57,608 bases of DNA, taken from Zelonia costaricensis. Its lineage: Eukaryota; Euglenozoa; Kinetoplastea; Trypanosomatida; Trypanosomatidae. The stretch lies in NCBI GenBank assembly GCA_030849075.1, contig JASAOO010003416.1, positions 1 to 57,608 on the forward strand, written 5' to 3'. The position numbers and the translations under genes were made by a program. The notes beneath the pieces are model-generated. The model was not told the origin of the DNA. It ran no database searches and saw only the letters and a list, made by a program, of their open reading frames with translations. Positions 1-9,713 of the stretch are shown here, one piece after another. Numbering within the stretch: the first letter of the stretch is position 1; every line of letters begins with the position of its first letter.

Positions 1-1597
1 CCTTGGGGTCGCTGCGGCCGAGCTGTACCCTTGGCACCCATAGACCCGGCCACTCGCTTTTCGGAATGTGCCGGTCTAGGTAGGCACTGCGGCGAAACAC
101 ATTCGGAAAAGAACGGAGTCCACTGCCGAGCATCACCATCTCCGTGCGGCGGTCAATGCCGATGAGCCCCGGTGGCCCAAAGCGCGGGTCGTACGGCACC
201 GGCGGCGTCCGTGCTGAGGGCGGCGGCCCCGTCAACAAGTTGTGCTCAACCTCGAAGAGCCGAGACCGGGTGTACAGCTCCCCCATCAGTCCCTGGTCGC
301 ACGCCCAGCCCTTCGCATTGCGAAACTTCTCCCCCGAGACGGGTTTCTCGACCGACGCGTAGACACTGATCATCTTGGTAAGCCGCCTCAGTGCCCACAC
401 CCGGAACACCTGCAGGCCGCCGTTCAGCAGCGTCGTCGGGTTGGACCTGCTGACGACGGTCGGGTGGTAGAAGAGGGGGTCGTCGCGACGGCGCTGCGCC
501 TTCGTCGTGTACGGCGACGAGGCGTTGGGCTGGCGCAGCATGTCGTCCGCCATCCAGCGACGAGCGCCTGGAAAGATCTCGCGGATTCCCGCGTGCAGCA
601 CAGAGCCTCGTTCAGAGACGAAGGAGTTTTTCTTCGTCATGTCGTAGCTCGAGACGTGGTTGCGGGCCACCTCAATGAGGTGGTCCATCGCCGTGAAGGC
701 GAGACCGCAGCCCGCAAAGCCCTCCGAGTGCTGGCCCCACCAGCAGCCTTCTTCCCCGTTGGTGATAACAGGCGCCATCTGCATGGCCGGGCGCTTCGTG
801 TGCGCGCCGTCGCCTGTGGCCTCTGCCTGCGCCTGCAGCTCCTTCATGAACAGCGGCGCCTTCTTCTCGCCGTAGTCCTCCCATGCGCGGACAGCCGCCA
901 CATCGAGGTCGGCCTCCTTCTCGGGCGAGAAGCGGGCGAACTTGCTGAGGAAGGGCACAAAGTCTGCGCCGCTCCAGACGATGTCACTGTCCAGCTTGAC
1001 GATGATGTCGTCGTCGTGGAGCCCTTCATGCTCGGCGAAGGAGAGGAAGTTGTTGTAGCGGGTGATGTGCGAGTACGGCGCGTCGAAGCCCGTCACGGGA
1101 ACGCTGAGGCCTCCCAGTGCCGCAGACCCGAGCGCAGCACAGAGCTCTGGGTCCACCCTGTTAGCGACAACCATAAAACGCACACGGGTGCGCCGCTCGC
1201 GGTGGATGCCGTGTGCACTCAGGTACCTCTCGATCTCTTCCTCCAGCGCCTCCTGCCGCCGCGCGCGGGTCTGCACACCGCGAGGGGGCCGCTGCAAGGA
1301 AGGCGAGGCGAGTACGTCTCCCGCTTCCCACTCCGCCTCGACGTTGACGTTGCCGGTGGGTAGCGTGGTCACGTAAGCGGCCGTCTCCCGATATGCGGAA
1401 GCCGAAGATCTGTATGGAATGGCGGGCGTGGGGGCTTTGCGATGGCCATGGTGGCGACACGGCGACGGGAAATACGCCGCAAGGATGATCAGCACCACAG
1501 CACTCAAGGCGGTGAGACACGCGAAGCGCACTACGCGAGCTTTGCAGAGTTCTTTAAGCTTATTGTGGAAGAGAACTCGTGAGGCAGCCTTCCACAT
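1..1597 (-). CDS. Type II membrane glycosyltransferase-like protein, 3' end outside window
   Basis: Reading the minus strand from the ATG at 1597 gives an uninterrupted frame of 532 codons that leaves the window at base 1, so the C-terminus is missing. Residues 1-24 are basic, residues 25-43 form one hydrophobic span (signal anchor), and the rest would be luminal. A DSD motif (D203, D205, within KLDSDIVW) follows a strand-rich segment and looks like the metal- and sugar-nucleotide-binding DxD of GT-A glycosyltransferases. A later LNGGLQVFR segment and a downstream DQGLMGEL segment match the usual order of acceptor-site elements in PLOD/GT25-like enzymes. This suggests a Golgi or ER sugar transferase for surface glycoconjugates. 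I cannot name the exact family, donor sugar or acceptor. It is transcribed away from the rest of the window. Confidence 0.7.
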   Translation of the reverse strand, partial: MWKAASRVLFHNKLKELCKARVVRFACLTALSAVVLIILAAYFPSPCRHHGHRKAPTPAIPYRSSASAYRETAAYVTTLPTGNVNVEAEWEAGDVLASPSLQRPPRGVQTRARRQEALEEEIERYLSAHGIHRERRTRVRFMVVANRVDPELCAALGSAALGGLSVPVTGFDAPYSHITRYNNFLSFAEHEGLHDDDIIVKLDSDIVWSGADFVPFLSKFARFSPEKEADLDVAAVRAWEDYGEKKAPLFMKELQAQAEATGDGAHTKRPAMQMAPVITNGEEGCWWGQHSEGFAGCGLAFTAMDHLIEVARNHVSSYDMTKKNSFVSERGSVLHAGIREIFPGARRWMADDMLRQPNASSPYTTKAQRRRDDPLFYHPTVVSRSNPTTLLNGGLQVFRVWALRRLTKMISVYASVEKPVSGEKFRNAKGWACDQGLMGELYTRSRLFEVEHNLLTGPPPSARTPPVPYDPRFGPPGLIGIDRRTEMVMLGSGLRSFPNVFRRSAYLDRHIPKSEWPGLWVPRVQLGRSDPK

Positions 1598-1689
1598 GGC
1601 GAAGACCGAAGGCGAGAAGCGAGAGAAAAAAAAGAAAGTAGGCAGAAACAACGGGAAGGAGGTGAGCGACAACACGTGGCTGTATACAG

Positions 1690-1805
1690 GGACGCGTAAT
1701 GTCGTCGCGTGCAATTGAACGAGGACGCCTCAGCGGGTTAGAAAGAAAGGGCAAACACAGCACACGTTTAGGAGGGAAAAAAGGGAGGAGAGGAGGAGCG
1801 CTCGG
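1690..1805 (-). promoter_or_regulatory. Candidate SL trans-splice acceptor region for the glycosyltransferase-like gene
   Basis: On the minus strand a long pyrimidine run (complement of about 1767-1800) and a second CT-rich stretch near 1740 are followed by an AG at 1730-1729. A second pyrimidine tract lies just upstream of the ATG (complement of about 1612-1634), but it has no AG before the start codon, so the acceptor should be further upstream. The exact site is inferred. Confidence 0.4.
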
Positions 1806-2951
1806 CACTGCGTCACAGACGAGCGTTGACGGCTAAAGAAAAGCGAGAAGGCTGTATCTTGAGTGCATCCAAGAGGCGTGGAGTTTGCGGAGGCGCGTTG
1901 TGGTGATTGAACAGCGCAGTCATCATCATAAAAGCAGTTGTGGAGGGTGGGAAGGGGGACGGTTGTGAGACGGAGCGAAACCTCTTTTCTCGCATGCCTT
2001 GGCAAATGTCGTGCATTTCGTTTGTGAAGATGGACGCGACGAGCAGCGCGTGCCAGAGCACGGCATTTCCATCAACCAGCAGCCGCACGCGACGCTGCCG
2101 TAGCCGGTAACCCAACGTGTTTGCTTTCAACCTTAAATGGAATAAACAAGCCGGTGGGAGTAGCTTGTCGCCGCTCAAACTGCTCAGGGTAGCGCTAGAA
2201 GGAACGCCGTAGCGCCGATGTTACGCACGAACGCGCCGCACGCTGCGTTGCTCAGTACTAGAGGGTTCATGAGCACAGCGCGCAGATGAGCCGGTAGTGG
2301 AGGGAACGGTGAACAGACAAAACGCTGCGGCACATTGCATCTGTGGAGAGCGAAGCGAGTATTAAGCGGAGACTACCTCAGCCTCTGGGGTCAGGGGGCG
2401 CAAGTGCAGTGCACGAGGCGTGGGTGGTGAGTCTCGAAGAGGCTGTAGGCAGCAGGCGCGTGTGTGTGTCTCCCTTTGCGCAGTTGCGTTCACGAAACTC
2501 CTCTCTCCACCGCCCAGCGAGCAGCTACGCCTGACGTCGCCATCAGCGATGCGCGCCTCTTCCAATACTGTTGAGATCGATGGGAAACGCGTTTGTGATG
2601 GGCGTCCATTGCATCCGTCTCGAGCCATGGCAGACATTGCGTGTGCGTGTCTCTGTGCTTTGTGTGTCGGCAGTCACCGTTCGGCAAGGCCACGAGAGCA
2701 CAAGCCTCGAGCATGCAGGCTTGGGCTTTAAAAGGTGCGTGGATATTCAGCTGGTGCGCACCATAAGCAAACATCTGCGGTAGCGGCGGCGCGCGCTGCT
2801 CAGTCGCTGAAGTCGGTAGTGGAAGGGCGGCGGTGCACTCGATTGCCCGAGATGCGCGCTGTGTGACCACCGCCGGCGGACCCTGACGCTTGCCAGAGCT
2901 GTGGGTTTCCGTGTTGGCCTCGCGGAAATCGCTGCCTCACGCCCTCTTACA

Positions 2952-3112
2952 GGGGGGGGGGGGCACTCGGGACGGCGTCCCACACACAGTCCGCCGTCAC
3001 CCTCGCGGCACGCGTCTTTAGCCGAGTCAGGGTGTTTCCTCCCCCCCCGGCTTCAGAGTGTTGAAGCTGCGTATCCCCCGTGGCAGCTACGGGACGTCAA
3101 GGAGGGGGGGGG
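2952..3112. promoter_or_regulatory. Cluster of poly-G/poly-C runs in the strand-switch region
   Basis: Within 160 bases there are a run of 12 G (2952-2963), a run of 8 C (3041-3048) and a run of 9 G (3104-3112). G/C tracts have been associated with initiation zones in Leishmania divergent strand-switch regions. Similar runs also occur between other genes in this window (16330-16341, 52166-52176, 53991-54003), so the specificity is limited. Confidence 0.35.
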
Positions 3113-4178
3113 TCATGCCAAGAAAACCGCCATGGATGTGGCGAGTGGCGCTGGTGGACCCTCCGCTTCGCATACCCATCTCCCCAGTCCAGGTTTGAAG
3201 GCAGGCCTTCACCGGAGGCAAATTAGCGCCGCTTGTAACCTCTTGTGCATCCACTCATCACATGTGCGTCTCTTTTTTTTATCCTTCAGTGGGCATCTTT
3301 GAAAAGCAAGCGTTTCTGCACAGCTGGTCGTCTGCCTTGCGAGGCTGCACTGTGGCTCCCCACGCCTTGGCTCACTCCTGGTTCCCCCGTGTGAGGAGCT
3401 GGGTTGAACCCAAGTCGTCACTCCGCGGGCTGGATAGAGCCGCTCACGTCAGCATAGCATGGGGACCGCAGCGCGACTTCCGAAAGAGGAGAGCAAGCCG
3501 CGATAACGAGGGGCACCTCTTGCCGCTGCTGGTTGAGACGTGTGCACAGCCGGCTGCCGCAGACGGCGGACGCCAGACCCGGCCTCTCCGCCAACGCCGT
3601 GACGGGAAAAACACCGCCTCTAAGAAGCGGCTCCACCCTGACCGACTCCGCACGTTGCGGGTACTGGACGCTACAGCCACTCGAGGCGGTCGGATTTCGG
3701 CAGGGATGGGCGCCTTTAGCTTTCCCACCAGGGATGGCTCCCGTTTTCGAGGTGCGAGCGCCGCTGTGCACTTCTCAAATAGAAATGTCGGTGCGGTTTC
3801 CCTACGGTGACGAGGCACCAGAAAACGCGCAATCTCAAAATACCTCACGTCGGCTTTTGCGTCGTCTTTTCAGAAGACACCGTTGTAAGTAGCAAACAGC
3901 AACGCACGTAGCGCCGCGAGGATGCGCTGGTGCAACCTCAGGAGCTGCTGGACCTTGTCCTGCGTCACAGCCGGCCGCTGTTGTCTACCACGCTGTCGAG
4001 CGAGCCGCCGGCGCGCACGGTGGTGGGAGAAGGACCGCGATCGAAGTGTTCCACTGGGCGGTCAAAAACGACAGCATCTTTGAGGGGCCGTAGATCGAAT
4101 CGGGCGCTGGCGGGTTTTGTAGGTGGGGGCGTTGATGTTGCAAAGTACTACTGACGGCCGGTTGTTGAACCGCGCTCC

Positions 4179-4960
4179 ATGGGGCACCGCAGCACTGCCC
4201 TGGCGTCAGTTGCAGCGCTTCACTTGTGGTGTCGGCTTCTTAGCACCTGCGTTTCAGCCGCTGTGGCAGACGTCGCTGGTGCTCTCGAGGGGCTGCCGAA
4301 GTTCTCGTTTGCAACAGCCAGGTGCCTGCCAGACGGGCGCACTGCGCGGACACCCTCTACCAGCCGATCACCGCACCGATCGTGGACACCGGCATAGTCG
4401 CCGGTGCGGTGCTGTTCGTTCGCTTGTTCTCAAAGGAAATCTGGACCGTAGCTTACAGTGCCTCGACGGTTCTGCAGTTCTTCAGCTCCTTTTTTTGCTT
4501 GCTACGCTGTGAAGCGGTAAGGCCAGCTCATCAGCTTCTCAGGCGTCATCTTCATCACTATTTCCGACGCCATTGTCTTGGAGAGCAGCTATGTGGTGTC
4601 GCTCGCGCTGGGACGCGTCCTCGTCTCTCGCATTTGCCGGCGTCGCAATGCCCCCTCCAGTCGTGCTCTTGTGGTGTATGAGTTGCAGCCTTTGGAGCAC
4701 AGGCTGCCGCGCAGCTTTTAGGATGCTCCGCGTCTGGGCGTCGCTGGGCAGCCGCCTACGCTGTCACTGGTCTTTGTGATGCAGGAGAAAAGAACGGTTC
4801 ATGCGAGTGTCCCTGGCGGTTCGGCGCGGACCCAACTTCGGAGATTCCGCACTCACCACTGGCGTGCGTCCTGAATTGTGAGCTGGTGGCCGCGGCGTGG
4901 CCCGACGCACTGCTCTTCACGCATGTACCGCTGCGTTTTGCGGCTCACTTTTCTCTTCCC
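4179..4960 (+). pseudogene. Decayed folate/biopterin transporter (FBT family) remnant
   Basis: Three reading frames in succession recall the last third of Leishmania FBT membrane carriers. The frame through 4179-4340 ends near ARCLPDGRT, like the conserved C.P.GP loop. The frame through 4340-4500 gives LYQPITAPIVDTG followed by LFSKEIWTVAYSASTVLQFF, like the segment ending in TT-L-FSSLFD. The frame shifts at about 4527 and gives GVIFITISDAIVLESSY followed by SRICRRRN, like the GI-DH...GDAI...SRLCPRG segment. It shifts back at about 4682 to VAAFGAQAAAQLLG. Stops and at least two frameshifts break it, and base composition is less biased than in the neighbouring genes. The N-terminal half is missing or unrecognisable. 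The similarity is from memory of the family and no alignment was run. Confidence 0.55.
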
Positions 4961-5886
4961 CTGCCTTGACTTGCGGTGGGCAGTGGAACGCGCCGTCTTT
5001 TGAGTAAAACGATAGACTGTATACAGCCATGAACGGCGCGGTGCGTGCTAAGTGATGCACCCGCTGAGCAAGTGTTGTGCGTGTGCGTGGGCGTCGTTGC
5101 GCACTCTTGGCTACGTTGTGCTTCCACTGGCGCTTACCTTTTCTGATGTTCACTAGCCTGAGAGGACGTAGTAGGGTCGTGCAGGAAAAGTGGCCTTCTC
5201 AGCGTTCGTGGCAGTCCCTAAGGTGGCACGGAGATGTTTCTGGTGCGGCTTGCGCCGGGGCTCTGTCCTACAAGTTCTGACGGAACGCAACGCTACCAAG
5301 AAACACCTTCTGACCGTTCGCGACTGAGGGCTGCGTAGACCTCAAGGACCGTCGCGCCAGAGAGGAGAAACGTTACGTGGATGGACGCGCCGGCACTCAC
5401 AGCTGGAAAATGTGACGCATGCAAGTGTAGCCTATGATGGTCCCGCGGGTTCCTCAGTCGAGCCTTTTTTCTCCTGGTCCCAAGGTGGCTTTCGTAGGAG
5501 AGCCTATATTTTGCAACGCACAGGAGGCGGTGTGGTGCAGAGGCAGGCGTTTGAGTTGACGATGTGCGGTGATTTAACGACTAACGTGCGTAAATGATGC
5601 TGAGAGGCACAAGCTGAGAAAAAAAAGCTGTGAAAAGCAATCTTGCCCAGTTAGCGGTAAGCCGCCAAGTTTTGGGTGCTGTCGTGCTTCGGTCGTACCA
5701 CTCTTTTGGAGAGCAACAGGGCAGAAGACTGTGAAGCGAAACGTGGTTCTCGTTGCTGAGAATCTGCTTTCAGTGACGGAAGCGTCTCTCTGGTACTTGA
5801 CCACAGTGGCGTAGCTCCACACAGCTTTTGCGCCGGCAACGTCGGCGCTGCAGCCTAACGTTAGGTTTGAACTGCGTCGCTTCACC

Positions 5887-5936
5887 ACCTACTCCCTTTC
5901 CCTGTTCCTGCTTTCGCTCTTTTTTTTTCCTTATAG
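5887..5936 (+). promoter_or_regulatory. SL trans-splice acceptor for SMC3
   Basis: A dense pyrimidine tract with a run of nine T is followed by the first AG at 5935-5936. The predicted 5'UTR is about 177 nt. A second AG (6111-6112) lies one base before the start codon and would leave almost no leader. Confidence 0.6.
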
Positions 5937-6113
5937 GTGACCGAAGAGAAACAGACATAGAAGAATCGCGTTTGATTTTCCGGCAACGAGCCCAGCATTC
6001 TGCAAAAGTGGTGCATCTCAATTGCACGGCTCGCTTTCGTATTTGAGGCACAGCTACGCCACGGCATACAACTTTACTCAGACACAGAAGAAAGCCCTCT
6101 TTGTTTGCGCAGG

Positions 6114-9100
6114 ATGTTCATCAAGAACATTGTCATCTCGGGCTTCCGCTCTTACCGGGAGCAGTCGTTCCCCGACGGCCTGTCGCCCAAGACAAACGCG
6201 ATTGTTGGGAAGAACGGTTCGGGCAAGTCCAATTTCTTTGCGGCCATTCAGTTTGTGCTGAACGAGAAGTTTGCCAACCTGCGACCGGCGGAGCGAAAGG
6301 AGCTTTTCCACGTCGGCAGCGGTCGGCCAGCACTGTCCATTTTTGTCGAGATCGTCTTTGACAACTCGGATGGCCGGCTGGTGATTCCTGGCCGCGCCGA
6401 GGAGCCAGAGGTGCGCATTCGTCGCACAGTCGGGCTGAAGCAGGACGAGTTCCGCGTGAACGACCGGAAGTTCTCCGCCGCCGATGTGCACCAGCTTCTC
6501 GAGAGTGCCGGCTTTTCGTCGAGCAACCCGTACTACGTCGTTGAGCAGGGCAAGATTGTGAGTCTGGTGAACATGAGCGAGGAGGAGCGCTACCAGCTCA
6601 TCAAAGATGTTGCGGGCACCAAAGTTTACGACGCGCGGCGCGCCGAGAGCGAGCAGATCCTGGCCGAGACGACTGGGAAGCAAAACCAGATTGCCGAGTC
6701 CATCAAGGAGCTGGAGAAGCGGCTCACGGAGCTGGAGAGCGAGACGGTGGAGCTGAAGCAGTTCAACGAGGCGGACCGCGAGAAAAAGTGCATCGAGCAC
6801 TGCATCTTCAACGCGGAGCTCGAGAGCGCCAAGGAGGCGCTGGCGAGGCTCGAGGAGGATTGGGGCAAGCAAGCTGCGCTGTTCCACAGGTCCCACGACT
6901 CCGAGGAAGCCTCAGAGCAGGAGATCGCCGTTTTTTCGCAGAAGATTGCCGAGTTCGCGAACGAAATCGCGCGCCTCGAGGCGGAGCGTGCCACCGTCTC
7001 GAAGGACCTGTCGGCGCTGACAAGCAAGCAGGCAGTGCTCGACCTCGACGCGAGCGACGCCGCTGGCAAGATTGCACGCAACAAGCGTGAGCTGGATGCG
7101 CTTGTGCGGGAGGAGCAGGAGCTCACAGAAACTCTGCAAACCGTTGGTGCGGATGTTACCAAGAAGCAGGCACTTTTTCACCAAAGCGAAGAGGCTGCCA
7201 GGAAGAAGGCGGCTGAGCTGGAGACGCAGTGCAAAATGCTGGAGCGGCTGCAGGAGCGGCGGAACCGCACAAAGCTCTTCAAGAACAAGGCCGAGCGTGA
7301 CAAGTGGCTCCACGGGGAAATGCAGAAAAACGAGGAGCTCATCAAGAAGTCACAGCAGGAGCTACACGCCGTGACGCAGGAAATGGGGCGCGTCGAGAAG
7401 GAGACGGAGGCGTTGGCAAAGCAGATTGCGGCTCCGACGTTGTCGACGGCCGGCGTGGACGAAAACCTGCGCGAGCAGGAGACGAGAATGAGGGCCGCGC
7501 TGTTGAGGCGGGATGAGCTCAACCAGCACCGGCGACATTTGTGGCAGGCTGTGCACGAGCAGGAGAGCGCGGTGCAGCGCATGGAGGAGGCCTCGCGAAA
7601 CGCGAAGCACCAGTGGCAGCGTGCTGTGCGTCAGGACATCCGACAGGGCCTGCAGTCGCTGTCGGAGGTGCTGCAGGATTTACGCAATCCGCAGCTCACG
7701 GCTGCGGTTCACGGCCCGCTGATTGACCTCTTTGAAGTGGAGGAGGGCTTCAAAACCGCCGTCGAAATTACGGCTGGCAACGCGCTTTTCAACGTAGTGG
7801 TGGACTCCTTCGATGTGAGCACGACGTTGCTGGCTGAGATGAATAAGCGACGCAAGCCTGGCCGCGTGTCGTTTTTCCCGCTCGACACGTGCAACGGCAA
7901 GCCGCGCGACATCAGGACGACGCCGGAGTGCTCGCCGCTGCTGTCGAAGGTGCGCTACGACGCTCGCTTCCTCGGAGTCGTTGCGGAGGTGTTTGGCCGG
8001 ACGGCCGTGGTGGCTTCCCTCGAGGTTGCCGCGGCGATGGTGCAGCAGCTGCAGTGCGATGTGATCACCATCGACGGCGACCAGCTCGGGCGCAAGGGCG
8101 GCATCACTGGCGGGTTTATCGACAAGCGAAACATGAAACTGCCGCTGCGGGAGCGCGAGAGGCAGCTCGCCGGAGGGCTGACCGAGGCGCGCGCAAGGCT
8201 GGACGCCCTGTGCCAGGAGGTTGCATCGGTGGAGCAGGCCATCACGGAGGTGCTGAACGAGCTGGAGGCGTTGCGTAACCAGAACACGTCGACGGAGAGG
8301 GAGGCCGACGTGCGGCTGCGTGAGGCGCGTCTCCTGGCAGATCGCCGCGCCAGTCTGGCGACACTCAAGTCGAATTTGATGGCCACGAGGAGGGCCGTGG
8401 AAAGTTCGATCTCAGCGACGGCGGCGGCGGTGCGCGACTTGAAGAAGGAGCTCAATGATGACTTCAAGAGCACGTGGACGCCGCAGGAGGAGCAGGGGCT
8501 CGAGAGGCTGACAGAGGAAGTTGCCGCGGCCCGCGTTGCGTCCTCGGCGATGCAGGCGGAGGCGCTGCAGCTGGCGACGGAGGTGCAGCTTCTGGAGGAC
8601 ACGGTGCGGCACGTCGACCGGCGCAAGGCCGTTGTGTGCGACCGCATCCGCGAGCTGGGCTGGTCGAAGCAGTCGGGCAGCCTCGCCGGTGGCGAGCAGA
8701 GCGCCGCCAAGGCCGAGTACGAGCTACTGTCGCAGCGGCTGCAGAGCATCGACCGTGACCTGGAGCGCGACGGCCGCGAGCGGGAGAAGATGCAGTCGCA
8801 GCTGGACTCATTGACATCGAAGCGGCTCGGGGCTGTGCGCAGCCTGCAGGAGCGCAAGGACCTGGCGGACAAGACACAGATGCAGCGGAGCCTGCTTATC
8901 CAGCGCCGCGATGAGGCGCACCAGAAGATCCGGCAGCTTGGCGTGCTGCCCCAGGGTGTGGCCAAGTACGAGGCGGCGTCGCTCGGGAAGCTGCTGTTTC
9001 ACCTGAGGGCGGTGAATGAGCAGCTCAAGGGACTGTCGCACGTGAACCGCAAGGCGCTGGACCAGCACGTGGCGCTGCAGGAGGCGATGAAGGACTTGAC

Positions 9101-9713
9101 GTCGCAGCAGCAGACACTGGCCAAGGAGCTGGACAGCATCCACGAGCTGATGGACCACCTCGACGCGAAGAAGGAGGAGGCGATTGAGCGCACGTACAAG
9201 CAGGTGCAGTACCAGTTCGAAGAGGTGTTCAAGCAGCTCGTTGGTTTGGACAGCTGCTCGGCGGAGCTGCAGCTTGTGTCGTCGTCGACAGCGGCGGACA
9301 AGAAGGAGGACCCGTACACCGGCGCGCGCATTCGAGTCTCGTTCGGTCTCGGCAACCCCGTCAGTCGGCTTGACCAGCTGAGCGGTGGGCAGAAGTCGCT
9401 CGTCGCCCTGGCGCTCATCTTTGCGATCCAGCGCTGCGACCCCGCACCGTTCTATTTGTTCGACGAGATTGATGCAGCGCTCGACGCTGAGTACCGTACG
9501 GCGGTTGCAAGCATGCTGGCGCGGCAGTCGGACGAGTGCCAGTTTCTCGTCGCCACCTTCAAGACGGAGCTGCTCGACGTGGCCGACAAGGTGCTTGGCA
9601 TCTTCTTCCACAACAAAGTGAGCCGCATTCAGACCATCTCGACCGACGAAGGCGTGAAGCTGCTGAAGCAGGCAGCCCTCGAGGACCGCAAGCGCGCTCG
9701 CGAGGCGGAGTGA
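6114..9713 (+). CDS. SMC3: Cohesin subunit SMC3
   Basis: This 1199-residue ATPase is the SMC3 arm of the cohesin ring, which with SMC1 and kleisin holds sister chromatids together in the nucleus. Eukaryotic SMC3 is usually about 1200 residues. The N-terminus MFIKNIVISGFRSYREQ is diagnostic for SMC3 and fixes the ATG at 6114; the two upstream codons begin with TTG. Walker A GKNGSGKS is at residues 32-39. Two long heptad-rich coiled coils flank a hinge at about 530-670, which includes a GGITGG turn. The ABC signature LSGGQ is at 1089-1093 and Walker B (LFDEID, D1117-E1118) follows, with the D-loop after it. All catalytic elements look intact. It is the first gene of the plus-strand unit. Confidence 0.97.
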   Translation: MFIKNIVISGFRSYREQSFPDGLSPKTNAIVGKNGSGKSNFFAAIQFVLNEKFANLRPAERKELFHVGSGRPALSIFVEIVFDNSDGRLVIPGRAEEPEVRIRRTVGLKQDEFRVNDRKFSAADVHQLLESAGFSSSNPYYVVEQGKIVSLVNMSEEERYQLIKDVAGTKVYDARRAESEQILAETTGKQNQIAESIKELEKRLTELESETVELKQFNEADREKKCIEHCIFNAELESAKEALARLEEDWGKQAALFHRSHDSEEASEQEIAVFSQKIAEFANEIARLEAERATVSKDLSALTSKQAVLDLDASDAAGKIARNKRELDALVREEQELTETLQTVGADVTKKQALFHQSEEAARKKAAELETQCKMLERLQERRNRTKLFKNKAERDKWLHGEMQKNEELIKKSQQELHAVTQEMGRVEKETEALAKQIAAPTLSTAGVDENLREQETRMRAALLRRDELNQHRRHLWQAVHEQESAVQRMEEASRNAKHQWQRAVRQDIRQGLQSLSEVLQDLRNPQLTAAVHGPLIDLFEVEEGFKTAVEITAGNALFNVVVDSFDVSTTLLAEMNKRRKPGRVSFFPLDTCNGKPRDIRTTPECSPLLSKVRYDARFLGVVAEVFGRTAVVASLEVAAAMVQQLQCDVITIDGDQLGRKGGITGGFIDKRNMKLPLRERERQLAGGLTEARARLDALCQEVASVEQAITEVLNELEALRNQNTSTEREADVRLREARLLADRRASLATLKSNLMATRRAVESSISATAAAVRDLKKELNDDFKSTWTPQEEQGLERLTEEVAAARVASSAMQAEALQLATEVQLLEDTVRHVDRRKAVVCDRIRELGWSKQSGSLAGGEQSAAKAEYELLSQRLQSIDRDLERDGREREKMQSQLDSLTSKRLGAVRSLQERKDLADKTQMQRSLLIQRRDEAHQKIRQLGVLPQGVAKYEAASLGKLLFHLRAVNEQLKGLSHVNRKALDQHVALQEAMKDLTSQQQTLAKELDSIHELMDHLDAKKEEAIERTYKQVQYQFEEVFKQLVGLDSCSAELQLVSSSTAADKKEDPYTGARIRVSFGLGNPVSRLDQLSGGQKSLVALALIFAIQRCDPAPFYLFDEIDAALDAEYRTAVASMLARQSDECQFLVATFKTELLDVADKVLGIFFHNKVSRIQTISTDEGVKLLKQAALEDRKRAREAE

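Larger units (their letters stand above)
1598..6113. promoter_or_regulatory. Divergent strand-switch region (probable bidirectional Pol II start region)
   Basis: The minus-strand gene begins at 1597 and the plus-strand array begins at 6114. The 4.5 kb between them contains no intact gene that I can support. Its short frames lack the strong GC3 bias of the flanking genes and match nothing I recognise, apart from the decayed transporter at about 4179-4960. Homopolymer G and C runs cluster at 2952-3112. In trypanosomatids such divergent regions are the usual sites of Pol II initiation, with dispersed starts and no TATA box. That role here is inferred from position. I saw no convincing tRNA A/B-box pair. 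Confidence 0.7.

Noticed and set aside
242..1363. 373-codon plus-strand frame at the left end
   Set aside because: The minus strand gives a longer, better-structured protein with a signal anchor and DxD motif over the same bases, and the plus frame is Arg/Val/His-rich.
3400..3440. tRNA-like T-arm (GGTTCAACC on the minus strand)
   Set aside because: The stem-loop closes with a 5-base loop, and I could not build an acceptor stem or A box around it.
3262..3810. 182-codon frame in the strand-switch region
   Set aside because: There is no codon bias and no recognisable motif, and comparable frames exist in the other reading frames there.
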